From Oscillospiraceae bacterium (GTDB lineage Bacteria > Bacillota > Clostridia > Oscillospirales > Acutalibacteraceae), in contig SVOW01000004.1 of NCBI GenBank assembly GCA_015066175.1, forward strand, positions 62,001-126,000: a stretch of 64,000 nt of DNA, in the 5' to 3' direction. The translations under genes and the position numbers were made by a program. Within the stretch, counting starts at the first letter, position 1. Every line of letters begins with the position of its first letter. The notes beneath the pieces were generated by a model that ran no database searches, was not told the DNA's origin, and saw nothing but the letters and a program-made list of their open reading frames with translations. Below are positions 32,991 through 42,061 of this stretch, piece after piece.

Positions 32991-33872
32991 TTAAGAACCA
33001 GCATAACTATCCATTGCATCGCTTAAATTATTTGAAATTGCTTCTAACACACATTCGCTGTCAGCTAAGGTCCAGTTGCCGTCTTCGTCGCAGACAATTT
33101 CAATTTCAGTTGTGACTGTGGCTTTATCAGCACAGCCTTCATCAATAAGATAAACTAACATCGAAATGAAAAATTCTTCCATTTGTTCATCTGTGTAGCT
33201 CTGCATTTCTTCAACCAATTCATCATCATTTATCACTTCTTCTGTTAAGTCATTGAGTTCATCAACAAGACTGCAGAAATCAAGAGTTTCAATATCTACG
33301 GTGAAAATGTAGCTGTCTCCATCTTTTTCACAACCGGTTATTTCATAATCGTAGTAATAAAGAACAGATTTATAGAAAGCAAAATATTTTTCGTCATCTG
33401 CTGATAAAGCACCGCCATTCAGAAAATTGATGCATTCATCGGAATCAGGGCTGTAAAGATAGTTGAGTTTTTCTTCAAGTGCAGCCGTTGCTGCCTTTTC
33501 TTCCTGAACCAGAGCGTTTTCTTCATCTTTTGCCTGGTCATCTTCGGAATCTTCTTCTTTTTCGTCGGAATCCTTATCTTCGTTGTCGTCATCTTCGATT
33601 TCGGACTGAGAAGAAGAATTGCTGTTATTTTTCTCAATGAGAGGATTTATGACGAATATTGCAACCACAACAAGCACAATGGTAACAAGAGCCGCTATTA
33701 TTGCAATGAGAATGGTGTTGTTTTTCTTTTTAGGTGCAGGTGGGGGAGCTGCAAACTGAACAGGTTGAGTGGGCTGTATTGGCTGGAAAGTCTGCGGTTG
33801 TTGCACAGTACCGCAATAATTACAAATTACTGACCCATCAGGGATTTGACGGCCACATTTCTGACAGAACAT
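32991..33872 (-). CDS. Zinc-ribbon membrane protein, paralog, first gene of operon
   Basis: The zinc ribbon (MFCQKCGRQIPDGS, C3/C6/C17/C20) is followed by a Gln/Pro linker, PAPKKKNN, a transmembrane helix (TILIAIIAALVTIVLVVVAI), a very acidic linker and the extracytoplasmic domain (LNYLYSPDSDECINFL, YEITGCEKDGDSYIFTVDI, CDEDGNWTLADS). It shares the CEKDGD motif with 32092. An AGGAG site lies 9 bp before ATG. It is first in the operon 32991-32092-31157 transcribed from a TTGATT-type promoter. A role in envelope sensing is possible but unsupported by known homologs I can name. Confidence 0.66.
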   Translation of the reverse strand: MFCQKCGRQIPDGSVICNYCGTVQQPQTFQPIQPTQPVQFAAPPPAPKKKNNTILIAIIAALVTIVLVVVAIFVINPLIEKNNSNSSSQSEIEDDDNEDKDSDEKEEDSEDDQAKDEENALVQEEKAATAALEEKLNYLYSPDSDECINFLNGGALSADDEKYFAFYKSVLYYYDYEITGCEKDGDSYIFTVDIETLDFCSLVDELNDLTEEVINDDELVEEMQSYTDEQMEEFFISMLVYLIDEGCADKATVTTEIEIVCDEDGNWTLADSECVLEAISNNLSDAMDSYAGS

Positions 33873-33917
33873 TATTATTTCTCCTCTTTCTGCAAAATTC
33901 TACATATACATAATAGA

Positions 33918-33946
33918 ATTTTAACATATAACGATATAAAAATCAA
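33918..33946 (-). promoter_or_regulatory. Promoter of the three-gene zinc-ribbon operon (TTGATT type)
   Basis: Minus-strand TTGATT (33946-33941), 17-bp spacer, TAAAAT (33923-33918). Confidence 0.6.
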
Positions 33947-34100
33947 TAGTTCGCAAAAAATCGATAAGCCACATCTGCGTTATGCTTTCTTGCGGAGTTC
34001 ATAATCAAATAATACTTTTTTCTGCCGTTTTTGCAAGGGTTATGTAATAAAAAGACAAGATTTTGCAGTTTTTTGGAATTCATTGTGAAAAACATAAAGA

Positions 34101-34133
34101 CCCCGCCGATTCAGATTTACTGAACAGACGGGG
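34101..34133 (-). terminator. Terminator of the FliB-like gene
   Basis: CCCCG (34101-34105) pairs with CGGGG (34129-34133) and TTCAG with CTGAA inside; the minus strand continues with TCTTTATGTTTTT. Confidence 0.65.
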
Positions 34134-34140
34134 CGGAGTT

Positions 34141-35145
34141 TTATAAAAGATTTATCAGGTCTTCGGTGCTGAAACTGCTGTAAAGCATTTCGTCAAGCAG
34201 GTCCATGTTGGAGTCGGAATATTCCACTTCCTTTGAAAAACTGTACATGATTTTTGCTCTTGTTTCAGAATCAGGTGTTTTAAAATAACCGTAAATTCTG
34301 CTGACTACAATCAGAGCAAAAACGCCGTATTTCACTTTTGTCAGCACATCATAATCATAGACAGATTTAAAAAGATACCTGAAAATGTAGTATTTCATCA
34401 GCTTTTCAAAATCGCTCTGATAAATGCTGACTGAGCTTGTATCCTGACTGCAGGTTTTAAGGCTTTTAAGAAATTCCCTGCGTTCAGGCTTTATGTATTC
34501 CATATTTTCAAGTATTGCAATGCAGGAATCAAAGCTTCTGCCGTAAGATTCATTGCAGAAATCATCGCCGTCAATTTCTTTCTGGATTTTTTCTGCAATA
34601 TAAAGTATGTTTCTGATTTTACTCCTGAAATCCTGATTCTTATTTTCAAGGACAGAGAAAATTTCTTCACGCAGATCAAACAATTCTTCAAGGAAACTTT
34701 CGTCAACAACTGAATCTTCATCTGCCGACACGCTGTGCTGAATTAAGGAGAAAGGTTTTTCGTCTTCAAGAATTATCCTTGCTGCTTCAGGACAGGCAAA
34801 GCCAAGTCCCATTTCGCGGAAAGTGCCGAAATCGTCAAAAAAGCGTGGAAAAAGCGTGCAGGTTTTGCTCAAGGCTTTTTCGCCGGCATTTGCGTGAATT
34901 TCACACAAGTTGTTTTTGTCAAGAAAAGGGCATCTGTCGCCATCGCAGAGGGTGAAGACATTACAGCCTGTTTCGTCAACTGCAAGATGCTTTTTTATTT
35001 TTTTACCAAGGCTTCCGCCAATGAGAGAATATTTTTCTGCAGTTTCAGCGTCAATGTCAACTTCCCAGCCGATACAGCAGGTGTCGGGGCATTTATCTGC
35101 AATGCAAGCAAATTTTTCAAAATATGAGGGAACAAAAATTTTCAT
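34141..35145 (-). CDS. FliB-family (flagellin lysine N-methylase-like) Cys-rich protein
   Basis: The N-terminal third has the Cys pattern of FliB proteins: C14, C19 and C23/C24 in a CIADKCPDTCCIGWEVDID frame, then CDGDRCPFLDKNNLCEIH and LSKTCTLFPR. FliB transfers methyl groups to flagellin lysines in Salmonella, and relatives in Clostridia are common even without flagellin. The Cys cluster suggests a bound Fe-S or zinc centre. The rest is alpha-helical. ATG 35145 with AAGGTGG was used. No flagellar genes lie in the window, so the substrate may be another surface protein. A small zinc-ribbon membrane protein is encoded just upstream. Confidence 0.75.
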   Translation of the reverse strand: MKIFVPSYFEKFACIADKCPDTCCIGWEVDIDAETAEKYSLIGGSLGKKIKKHLAVDETGCNVFTLCDGDRCPFLDKNNLCEIHANAGEKALSKTCTLFPRFFDDFGTFREMGLGFACPEAARIILEDEKPFSLIQHSVSADEDSVVDESFLEELFDLREEIFSVLENKNQDFRSKIRNILYIAEKIQKEIDGDDFCNESYGRSFDSCIAILENMEYIKPERREFLKSLKTCSQDTSSVSIYQSDFEKLMKYYIFRYLFKSVYDYDVLTKVKYGVFALIVVSRIYGYFKTPDSETRAKIMYSFSKEVEYSDSNMDLLDEMLYSSFSTEDLINLL

Positions 35146-35196
35146 AAAAACCACCTTAATGCAGATATTTTACCACTGCGCTGTTTGTTTTGGAAC

Positions 35197-35484
35197 TTAA
35201 TGCAATAAGTACAACACAAGCATAGGTCCGGCGAGCTTTATAAGCGTTATAACAGCAAGACCTACACTTCCGCCGATAATTAATGCCTTTGCTCTTTTGG
35301 GGTGTGATGTTTTCCAGAGAATACCCCAGAAAACGCCTAAAACAGAAAGCAGAAATCCTATTATGCCAAACAGAACAGGTTTTGAATCGTTTGCTTCCTG
35401 AACGGGGATAAGTACATTTCCGCATTTTCTGCATTCAGATTCAGCGTCGCCTACATATTGTCCGCATTTGTTGCATATTGCCAT
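35197..35484 (-). CDS. Small zinc-ribbon membrane protein (95 aa)
   Basis: The protein starts with a zinc ribbon (MAICNKCGQYVGDAESECRKCG, ligands C4, C7, C18, C21) and ends with two hydrophobic segments (FGIIGFLLSVLGVFWGILW and ALIIGGSVGLAVITLI) separated by a short basic loop. It resembles other Gram-positive zinc-ribbon/two-helix proteins of unknown role. A GAGGT site precedes ATG, and TTGACA with TATAGA lies upstream (35536-35509, 16-bp spacer). It could be co-transcribed with the FliB-like gene 51 bp downstream. Confidence 0.7.
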   Translation of the reverse strand: MAICNKCGQYVGDAESECRKCGNVLIPVQEANDSKPVLFGIIGFLLSVLGVFWGILWKTSHPKRAKALIIGGSVGLAVITLIKLAGPMLVLYLLH

Positions 35485-35547
35485 AGTAAGACCTCACTTT
35501 TTCTTTATTCTATACCTTATTATATTATTCTGTCAACAAAAATAAAA

Positions 35548-35571
35548 GCCGTCAGCAGATACACTGACGGC
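35548..35571 (-). terminator. Terminator of pckG
   Basis: GCCGTCAG (35548-35555) pairs with CTGACGGC (35564-35571); the minus strand continues TTTTATTTTTG. Confidence 0.85.
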
Positions 35572-35579
35572 CTGATGAA

Positions 35580-37364
35580 TTATTTAAGGTTGTTTTTAAG
35601 AGTTGCAAGTTCTGCTTTGAGTTCTGCAGGTACGTTGCCACCGAATTTTTCGTTGTAGAAAGCCTCGATGCCGTTTGCTTCTTCTACCCAAAGGTCTTTT
35701 TCAACTGTAAGAATGCTCTTGAGTGTTTCGAGTGAAACTTCATCTTCGATACCGTCAAGGTTGATGTCTTCAGCCTTGGGAAGGTAACCGATTTCTGATT
35801 CTACAGCGTCAACTTTGCCTTCGCAACGGTCGATAATCCATTCGAGAACACGAAGGTTATCACCGAATCCGGGCCACATGAAGTTGCCTTCGTCGTCTTT
35901 TCTAAACCAGTTAACGTTGAAGATTTTGGGAGCTTTGTCTGCATCAAGTGTCTTACCGATGTCAATCCAATGCTGCCAGTAGTCAGCCATATTGTAGCCA
36001 CAGAAGGGAATCATAGCCATGGGGTCACGGCGAACAACACCTACTGCACCTGTTGCAGCTGCTGTTGTTTCTGAAGCCATGCTTGAACCAACGAATACAC
36101 CGTGGTTCCAGTCTCTTGACTGATAAACGAGGGGAGCAAGCTTTGCACGTCTGCCGCCGAATACGATTGCTGAAATCGGCACACCCTGGGGATTTTCGAA
36201 TTCAGAGCTGAGGCAAGGACAGTTCTTTGCAGGAGCTGTGAAACGGCTGTTGGGATGAGCGCCTTTTTCTTCGCTTTCTTTGCCGTTCCAGGGGTTGCCT
36301 TTCCATTCGATAGCGTTTGCAGGAGGATTCTTGTCAAGACCTTCCCACCAAACTGTGTTATCGTCAAGGTTATGAGCAACGTTTGTGAAGATTGTGCCCT
36401 TCATTGTTGATGCGAGAGCGTTGGGGTTTGATTTGTTGTTTGTGCCGGGAGCAACGCCAAAGAAGCCGTTTTCGGGGTTGATAGCATAGAGTCTGCCGTC
36501 TTCGCCTTTACGGATCCATGAAATATCGTCGCCTACGCACCATACTTTGTAACCTTTTTTGAGGTATTTTTCAGGGGGAATCATCATAGCGAGGTTTGTT
36601 TTACCGCAAGCTGAGGGGAATGCAGCGCAAACATATTTAACTTCGCCTTCGGGATTTTCAATACCGAGGATGAGCATGTGTTCTGCCATCCAGCCTTCGT
36701 TTTTACCGAGGTAAGAAGCGATACGAAGAGCAAAACATTTTTTACCGAGAAGAACGTTTCCGCCGTAACCTGAGTTAACAGAGATGATTGTGTTGTCCTG
36801 GGGGAACTGGCAGATATATCTCTTTTCTTCGTCGATTTCGCAACGGCAGTGAAGACCTCTAACCCAATCTTCGCCATCGCCGTATGTGTCAAGAACTGCT
36901 TTACCTACGCGTGTCATGATAACCATGTTGAGAACAACGTAGATAGAGTCTGTAAGTTCGATACCTACTTTTGAAAACTCAGAACCGATGGGGCCCATTG
37001 AATAGGGGATAACATACATTGTTCTGCCTTTGTAGCTGTCACGAGCGATATCGTAGAGCATTTCGTATGCTTCAGCGGGGTCCATCCAGTTGTTTGTGGG
37101 GCCTGCTTCTTCCTTTGTGGGAGCGCAGATGAATGTACGGCCTTCAACACGAGCAACGTCGTTAACGGCTGTACGGTGAAGATAACAATCGGGAAGCTTT
37201 TCCTGATTGAGTTTAATCATTTCGCCTGTTGAGCAAGCTTCTGCACGGAGTGCTTCAATCTGTTCTTCTGAACCGTCAATCCATACAACTTTGTCGGGTT
37301 TAACAAGTTCAATCTTCTCGTCGATCCATGAGAGGATGCTTTTGTTGGTAGTTAATGCTGCCAT
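35580..37364 (-). CDS. pckG: Phosphoenolpyruvate carboxykinase (GTP)
   Basis: The enzyme interconverts oxaloacetate and PEP with GTP/GDP. The P-loop with its reactive cysteine, AFPSA-C253-GKTN, is diagnostic for the GTP-dependent class rather than the ATP class. Other family segments are GPTNNWMDP, YVIPYSMGPIGS, VGDDISWIR and ENGFFGVAPGTN. Length (594 aa) is normal. In fermentative Clostridia the enzyme often runs in the PEP to oxaloacetate direction, feeding succinate or propionate formation, but that is inference. It is a single-gene unit with AAGGAG, its own promoter and a strong terminator. Confidence 0.96.
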   Translation of the reverse strand: MAALTTNKSILSWIDEKIELVKPDKVVWIDGSEEQIEALRAEACSTGEMIKLNQEKLPDCYLHRTAVNDVARVEGRTFICAPTKEEAGPTNNWMDPAEAYEMLYDIARDSYKGRTMYVIPYSMGPIGSEFSKVGIELTDSIYVVLNMVIMTRVGKAVLDTYGDGEDWVRGLHCRCEIDEEKRYICQFPQDNTIISVNSGYGGNVLLGKKCFALRIASYLGKNEGWMAEHMLILGIENPEGEVKYVCAAFPSACGKTNLAMMIPPEKYLKKGYKVWCVGDDISWIRKGEDGRLYAINPENGFFGVAPGTNNKSNPNALASTMKGTIFTNVAHNLDDNTVWWEGLDKNPPANAIEWKGNPWNGKESEEKGAHPNSRFTAPAKNCPCLSSEFENPQGVPISAIVFGGRRAKLAPLVYQSRDWNHGVFVGSSMASETTAAATGAVGVVRRDPMAMIPFCGYNMADYWQHWIDIGKTLDADKAPKIFNVNWFRKDDEGNFMWPGFGDNLRVLEWIIDRCEGKVDAVESEIGYLPKAEDINLDGIEDEVSLETLKSILTVEKDLWVEEANGIEAFYNEKFGGNVPAELKAELATLKNNLK

Positions 37365-37450
37365 TATGTGTACTCCTTTCGCCCACCGGAATAAGGGGCT
37401 AAAAAATAATTAACTGATTTCTTATACAAGGTACTCCATTGTACAATGAT

Positions 37451-37479
37451 AGTATACCTAAAACTTAAAAAAATTTCAA
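37451..37479 (-). promoter_or_regulatory. Promoter of pckG
   Basis: Minus-strand TTGAAA (37479-37474), 17-bp spacer, TATACT (37456-37451). Confidence 0.6.
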
Positions 37480-37523
37480 TTACTAATTTGTTAATTTCCT
37501 GACAAATTTTTACATTTTTTCCG

Positions 37524-38540
37524 TTAATATTGACAATTATCTATGGGCATAGTTGCATATGCGTTCAGGTTAAGGTCGGCGAATGTTTTATTCTGTGCTT
37601 CATAGTAGCCCTGAGAGCCTACCATTGCAGCATTGTCACCGCAATATTTAAGCTCGGGACAGTAAAGAGCCCAGCTGTGTTTTTCGCAGAGCTTTTTCAT
37701 ATCTTCCCTGAGCATTGAGTTTGCACTAACGCCGCCTGCCAGGACAACTTTATTATGCCCCGTTTGTAAAACTGCCTTTTCAACATTTGTTGTAAGACAT
37801 GTTACAACTGCGTTCAAGAAACTTGCGCCCAGGTCAGGCAAGGGAAGTTCTTCTCCCTTTTGTTTTGCGTTGTGAATTAAATTGATAACCGATGTTTTAA
37901 GGCCTGAGAAACTGAAATCAAGTTCACTGCCGTCAACTTTCGGGCGGGGGAATTTGTATGCCAATCTGTCACCGTCTTTTGCAATTTTGTCAAGGTTAAG
38001 TCCGCCGGGGTAATTAAGACCCATTGTTCTTGCTGCTTTGTCAAGTGCTTCTCCTGCAGCATCGTCGCGTGTTCTGCCCACAATTTCAAACTCTGTGTAG
38101 CTTTTTACATTAATCATATGTGTATGTCCGCCTGAAACAACAAGGCAGAAAAACGGTGGCTCAAGGTCGGGGAAAGTAAGATAGTTTGCTGCAATATGTG
38201 AATGCAGATGATGTACGGGAATAAGTGGCAAACCTGATGAAAGAGAAAGCCCCTTTGCAAAGTTTACGCCCACAAGCAAAGCACCGATAAGACCGGGAGC
38301 GTATGTAACTGCGATGGCATCTATGTCTTTGATTGTGCAGGATGCTTCTTTTAGCGCATCTTCAACCACAACGGAAATTGCCTCTGCGTGCATACGGGAA
38401 GCGATTTCAGGCACAACACCGCCGAAAACTATATGTTCTTTAACCTGTGATGCAACAACGTTTGAAAGCACTTTTCTGCCGTCTTCCACAACGGCTGCTG
38501 CTGTTTCGTCACAGGATGATTCTATTGCAAGGATTTTCAT
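37524..38540 (-). CDS. tsaD: tRNA N6-adenosine threonylcarbamoyltransferase
   Basis: TsaD (Gcp/YgjD) transfers threonylcarbamoyl to A37 of ANN-reading tRNAs, working with TsaB and TsaE. The ASKHA N terminus KILAIESSCDETAAA, the metal-binding HHLHSH segment, VSGGHTHMI and the VLAGGVSANSMLR motif are all present. Length (338 aa) is typical. Its ATG overlaps the stop of the phosphatase-RimI gene by four bases, so it is translationally coupled as third gene of the polA operon. TsaB and TsaE are not in the window. The 3' side shows no obvious terminator. Confidence 0.96.
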   Translation of the reverse strand: MKILAIESSCDETAAAVVEDGRKVLSNVVASQVKEHIVFGGVVPEIASRMHAEAISVVVEDALKEASCTIKDIDAIAVTYAPGLIGALLVGVNFAKGLSLSSGLPLIPVHHLHSHIAANYLTFPDLEPPFFCLVVSGGHTHMINVKSYTEFEIVGRTRDDAAGEALDKAARTMGLNYPGGLNLDKIAKDGDRLAYKFPRPKVDGSELDFSFSGLKTSVINLIHNAKQKGEELPLPDLGASFLNAVVTCLTTNVEKAVLQTGHNKVVLAGGVSANSMLREDMKKLCEKHSWALYCPELKYCGDNAAMVGSQGYYEAQNKTFADLNLNAYATMPIDNCQY

Positions 38541-39394
38541 TTGTTTTCTCCTTTCAGATATTTGTTATAAATAAAAGCGTCTTCAGTGGGGGAGCGATAG
38601 AAATTTTTTCTTTCGCCCATTTTCACGAAACCGTATTTTTCATATAAAGAAATGGCAGGAATGTTGCTTTTTCTCACTTCAAGGGTAATAAATTCATCAT
38701 CTGCAAGAGTTGAATTGAGTATTGCTCTTTCAAGAAGTGCACGTGCAATGCCTTTGTTTCTGAATTTTTCTTTAACTGCAACGTTTGTAACGGAGCATTC
38801 GCCGAAAACTGAAATTGTGCCTATATATCCTGCAATTTCACCCTTTGTTTCGCACACAAAAAAGCGGGCGTTTCCGTTTTCAAGTTCTTCTTTTAAAGAT
38901 TGCTCACTCCAGGGATTTGCGAAACATTCTTTTTCAACTTCTGCCACGCCATCAATATCTTTTTCTTCCATAAAACGGATAAGAGGCATTGTTTTTAAAT
39001 CTTCATTGAGTTTCACAAGTCCGTCATAAATTTCTTTTGCACATTTTTTGTAAACTTCAAGATTTCCTCCGTAAGGGTCGGAAATTCCGTTTCCCAAAAC
39101 GTAAACTCTGTATCTGCCCACAAGGGGAATCAACTGCATTGCGTGGCTGTGCGAAAGGCACACGAACAAATCGGTTGCCGCCAGAAGTTCTTTTGATAAA
39201 GGACGTGAAACGTGAGAAGAAATGTCAACACCATAATCGAGTGCGGCAATAACTGAATTTTCGCTGACTTCTTGTCCGAAAACTGCACAAAGTCCTGCAC
39301 TGTAAACTTCATATTCAGGGTTTATTTTTTTGAATAAACCTTCTGCCAGAGGGCTTCTGCAGGTGTTGCCTGTGCATATAAATGTGATAATCAT
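38537..39394 (-). CDS. Fusion of YwlE-like protein-arginine phosphatase and RimI acetyltransferase
   Basis: Residues 1-135 are a low-molecular-weight phosphatase: C7-T-G-N-T11-C-R13-S is the P-loop and D106-P-Y the general acid. Thr at position 11 is the feature that gives Bacillus YwlE its preference for phosphoarginine. Residues about 137-285 are a GNAT domain of the RimI type, starting PLIRFMEEKDIDGV and containing VAVKEKFRNKGIARALLE (acetyl-CoA loop) and ISLYEKYGFVKMGERKNFY. RimI acetylates the N-terminal alanine of ribosomal protein S18 and is usually encoded beside tsaD. Both halves keep their key residues. The start at 39394 overlaps polA's stop by four bases. Confidence 0.88.
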   Translation of the reverse strand: MIITFICTGNTCRSPLAEGLFKKINPEYEVYSAGLCAVFGQEVSENSVIAALDYGVDISSHVSRPLSKELLAATDLFVCLSHSHAMQLIPLVGRYRVYVLGNGISDPYGGNLEVYKKCAKEIYDGLVKLNEDLKTMPLIRFMEEKDIDGVAEVEKECFANPWSEQSLKEELENGNARFFVCETKGEIAGYIGTISVFGECSVTNVAVKEKFRNKGIARALLERAILNSTLADDEFITLEVRKSNIPAISLYEKYGFVKMGERKNFYRSPTEDAFIYNKYLKGENK

Positions 39395-41958
39395 TTGCAA
39401 TCGTACCATGTCTTTCCGCTTTGAACATCAGCTTTTAATTTAACTTTCATTGAGCAAGCATTTTCCATTTCTTCAGAAAGGATTTTCTTTACTTGTTCTG
39501 TTTCGTTTTCAGGTGCTTCAATAATCAGTTCATCGTGCACCTGTAAAATAAGTTTTGAAGAAAGGTTTTCATTTTTCAGTCTGTTATAAACTTTAATCAT
39601 AGCAATTTTGATGATATCGGCTGCTGTGCCCTGAATAGGCATATTACGGGCCACTCTTTCACCAAAACCGCGTGTAATTGCATTTGATGCAGATAATTCA
39701 GGCAGATAACGTCTTCTTGAGAAGATAGTTTCAGCATAGCCTTTTTCTTTTGCATCGTTGATAACATCTTTCATATATCTGTCAACACCGCTGTAGTGCT
39801 CAAGATAGCCCTTGATGTAGCTGTCTGCTTCTTTTCTTGTAACGCCGATATCCTTTGCAAGTGAGAATGCGCCGATGCCGTAAACAATGCCGAAGTTAAC
39901 TGCTTTTGCACGGCTACGCATAAGGGGAGTGACCATGTTTTCAGGCATATTGAAAACCTGCGAAGCAGTTTCTGTGTGAATATCTCGGTCGGAGTTGAAT
40001 GATTCAATCATAGTTTTGTCGTTTGCAATATCTGCAAGCACACGAAGTTCAATCTGCGAGTAGTCGGCATCAACGAGGACTTTTCCTTCGCTTGCTGTGA
40101 AGAATTTTCTCATTTCTCTGCCGAGTGCTGAACGCACAGGAATATTCTGCAGATTAGGCTCAGCAGAAGAAATTCTGCCTGTTCTTGTTTCTGTCTGGTT
40201 AAGTGTTGAGTGAATTCTGCCGTCATCGCCGATAACTTTCACAAGACCGTCGCAATAAGTTGATTTAAGTTTTGCGAAAGTTCTGTAATCAAGAATCATC
40301 TGAATAACAGGATGGGCATACTGAAGGCTTTCAAGCACATCAGCATTTGTGGAATAACCGCTTTTTGTCTTTTTCTTTGCAGGAAGACCTAAATCTTCAA
40401 ACAAAGCCACACCCAGCTGTTTAGGCGAATTTATATTGAATTCATATCCCACTTCTTCGTAAATATTTTCCTGAAGGATTCTTATGTCTTCTTCAAGCTT
40501 TGTGCCGAATGCCATAATGCCTGCTTTGTCAACTTCAAAACCTTCACATTCCATTGAAGCAAGAACTTCACTCAGGGGAATTTCAATGTCGAAGAGAAGA
40601 TGATTCTGTCCGTTTTTCTCAATTTCTTTATTCATTTTTTCTGTAAGCGATTTCAATGCACCTGCAGAAAGTATAAATTCATCTTCTGTGCCGCACTTTA
40701 CATCCACAAAATATTCTTTTGCAAGACGGTTTACTGTGTAATCGTTCGAAGACGGATTTAAAATATAACCTGCAAGGGAAATGTCAAAGCCTATATTTTT
40801 AAATTCACAGCCATTCATTTTTGCATAGGAATGGAGAAGTTTTGTATCTGTTGTGAATTTCTTTTTGCTTTCATTTCCAAGAAAATCAAGCATGAAATTG
40901 TCAAACAGAAGTTGCATTGATGAAAGGCAGTAAACGGTGTTGTCAAAAAGGAAATAAACTTCTGCCGCGTTTATTCCTGAAAATTCTGCCAGAAAGTAAA
41001 TGTCATTTTCTTTTTCAATTAACTTCTTAACTTCGTCAATGTCAGAATCTTTGTAATTTATTTCAAGAGCGTCAGTTTCTTCGCCAGCAATAATTTCAGC
41101 ACCGTCAAGACCTAATTTCTCGTTAAGTGAGAAAATTTCAAGGTGGTTGAGAAGTGTTGCTACTTCGCTTTTTTTGCATTCATCAGGAATGTAATCGGCA
41201 TAGTTTTTAGAAATCGGCACATCGCGGCTGATTGTGCCCAATTCGCGGCTTAAATAAGCGCTATCTTTGCCTTTTTCAAGTTTTTCACGCATTTTAGGAG
41301 TAACTTTCATAGTGGGAAGTGCTTCGTAAACTCCGTCAACAGAGCCGTATTCTTTAATTAAATCACCTGCAGTTTTCGGACCTATTCCTGCAACACCCGG
41401 AATATTGTCGGAAGTGTCGCCCTGCAAAGCTTTTATTTCAATCATCTGTGGGGGAGTAACACCGTATTCTTCCATCAACGCACAAGTGTCATAACGTACA
41501 TTGCCCATTTTTGTTGTGGCAAGGAGCACGTTTACATTTTTGTCGATTAACTGCAGACTGTCGCGGTCACCTGTAGCAATAAAGCAGAAATCGTTTTCTG
41601 TTGCACCGGAAGCCAGTGTGCCGAGAATATCGTCTGCTTCCCAACCGTCAAGTTCAATTATCTTGTACCCTAAAAGGGATATGAGTTCTTTTACAATAGG
41701 CATCTGAGAAAAAAGTTCTTCAGGCATAGGCTTTCTGCCTGCCTTATACTCCGAATAAATCTCATGCCTGAAAGTGGGAGCTTTTCTGTCAAAAGCCACA
41801 ACAACAGCGTCAGGGTTTACTTCTTCACGCAGATTTATCAGCATTTTCATAAAGCCGTAAATTGCGTTTGTGAACTGACCTTTCTTGTTGCTTAAAAGTT
41901 TGATTCCGTAAAAAGCACGGTTTAAAAGGCTGTTGCCGTCTATAGTCAAAAGAATCAT
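39391..41958 (-). CDS. polA: DNA polymerase I
   Basis: The N-terminal 290 residues are the 5'-3' flap nuclease (LLTIDGNSLLNRAFYG, GDRDSLQLI, GIGPKTAGDLIKEYG). Polymerase motifs are DADYSQIELRVLADIA (A), RSRAKAVNFGIVYGIGAFSL (B) and VHDELIIEAP (C). The middle region corresponds to the 3'-5' exonuclease, but where active enzymes have a D-x-E motif this one reads IYFLAEFSG, so proofreading is probably lost, as in many Gram-positive PolA proteins. Length is 855 aa. A GGGAGG site precedes ATG. It leads an operon with the phosphatase-RimI fusion and tsaD, linked by ATGA overlaps. Confidence 0.95.
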   Translation of the reverse strand: MILLTIDGNSLLNRAFYGIKLLSNKKGQFTNAIYGFMKMLINLREEVNPDAVVVAFDRKAPTFRHEIYSEYKAGRKPMPEELFSQMPIVKELISLLGYKIIELDGWEADDILGTLASGATENDFCFIATGDRDSLQLIDKNVNVLLATTKMGNVRYDTCALMEEYGVTPPQMIEIKALQGDTSDNIPGVAGIGPKTAGDLIKEYGSVDGVYEALPTMKVTPKMREKLEKGKDSAYLSRELGTISRDVPISKNYADYIPDECKKSEVATLLNHLEIFSLNEKLGLDGAEIIAGEETDALEINYKDSDIDEVKKLIEKENDIYFLAEFSGINAAEVYFLFDNTVYCLSSMQLLFDNFMLDFLGNESKKKFTTDTKLLHSYAKMNGCEFKNIGFDISLAGYILNPSSNDYTVNRLAKEYFVDVKCGTEDEFILSAGALKSLTEKMNKEIEKNGQNHLLFDIEIPLSEVLASMECEGFEVDKAGIMAFGTKLEEDIRILQENIYEEVGYEFNINSPKQLGVALFEDLGLPAKKKTKSGYSTNADVLESLQYAHPVIQMILDYRTFAKLKSTYCDGLVKVIGDDGRIHSTLNQTETRTGRISSAEPNLQNIPVRSALGREMRKFFTASEGKVLVDADYSQIELRVLADIANDKTMIESFNSDRDIHTETASQVFNMPENMVTPLMRSRAKAVNFGIVYGIGAFSLAKDIGVTRKEADSYIKGYLEHYSGVDRYMKDVINDAKEKGYAETIFSRRRYLPELSASNAITRGFGERVARNMPIQGTAADIIKIAMIKVYNRLKNENLSSKLILQVHDELIIEAPENETEQVKKILSEEMENACSMKVKLKADVQSGKTWYDCK

Positions 41959-41987
41959 AGGAAAACCTCCCGAAAGTATATCAGTTT

Positions 41988-42016
41988 ATTATAACATAAA
42001 ATTGACAAAGTTTAAA
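41988..42016 (-). promoter_or_regulatory. Possible polA promoter, overlapping the divergent one
   Basis: Minus-strand TTTAAA (42016-42011), 17-bp spacer, TATAAT (41993-41988). The weak -35 overlaps the spacer of the plus-strand promoter, so the two may compete. Confidence 0.45.
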
Positions 42017-42030
42017 GTATAATATATAAT
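42002..42030 (+). promoter_or_regulatory. Consensus promoter of the 42062 operon
   Basis: Exact TTGACA (42002-42007), 17-bp spacer, exact TATAAT (42025-42030). Confidence 0.8.
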
Positions 42031-42061
42031 TTTATTAATAAATTTGCAAAGGATTTTTGTT

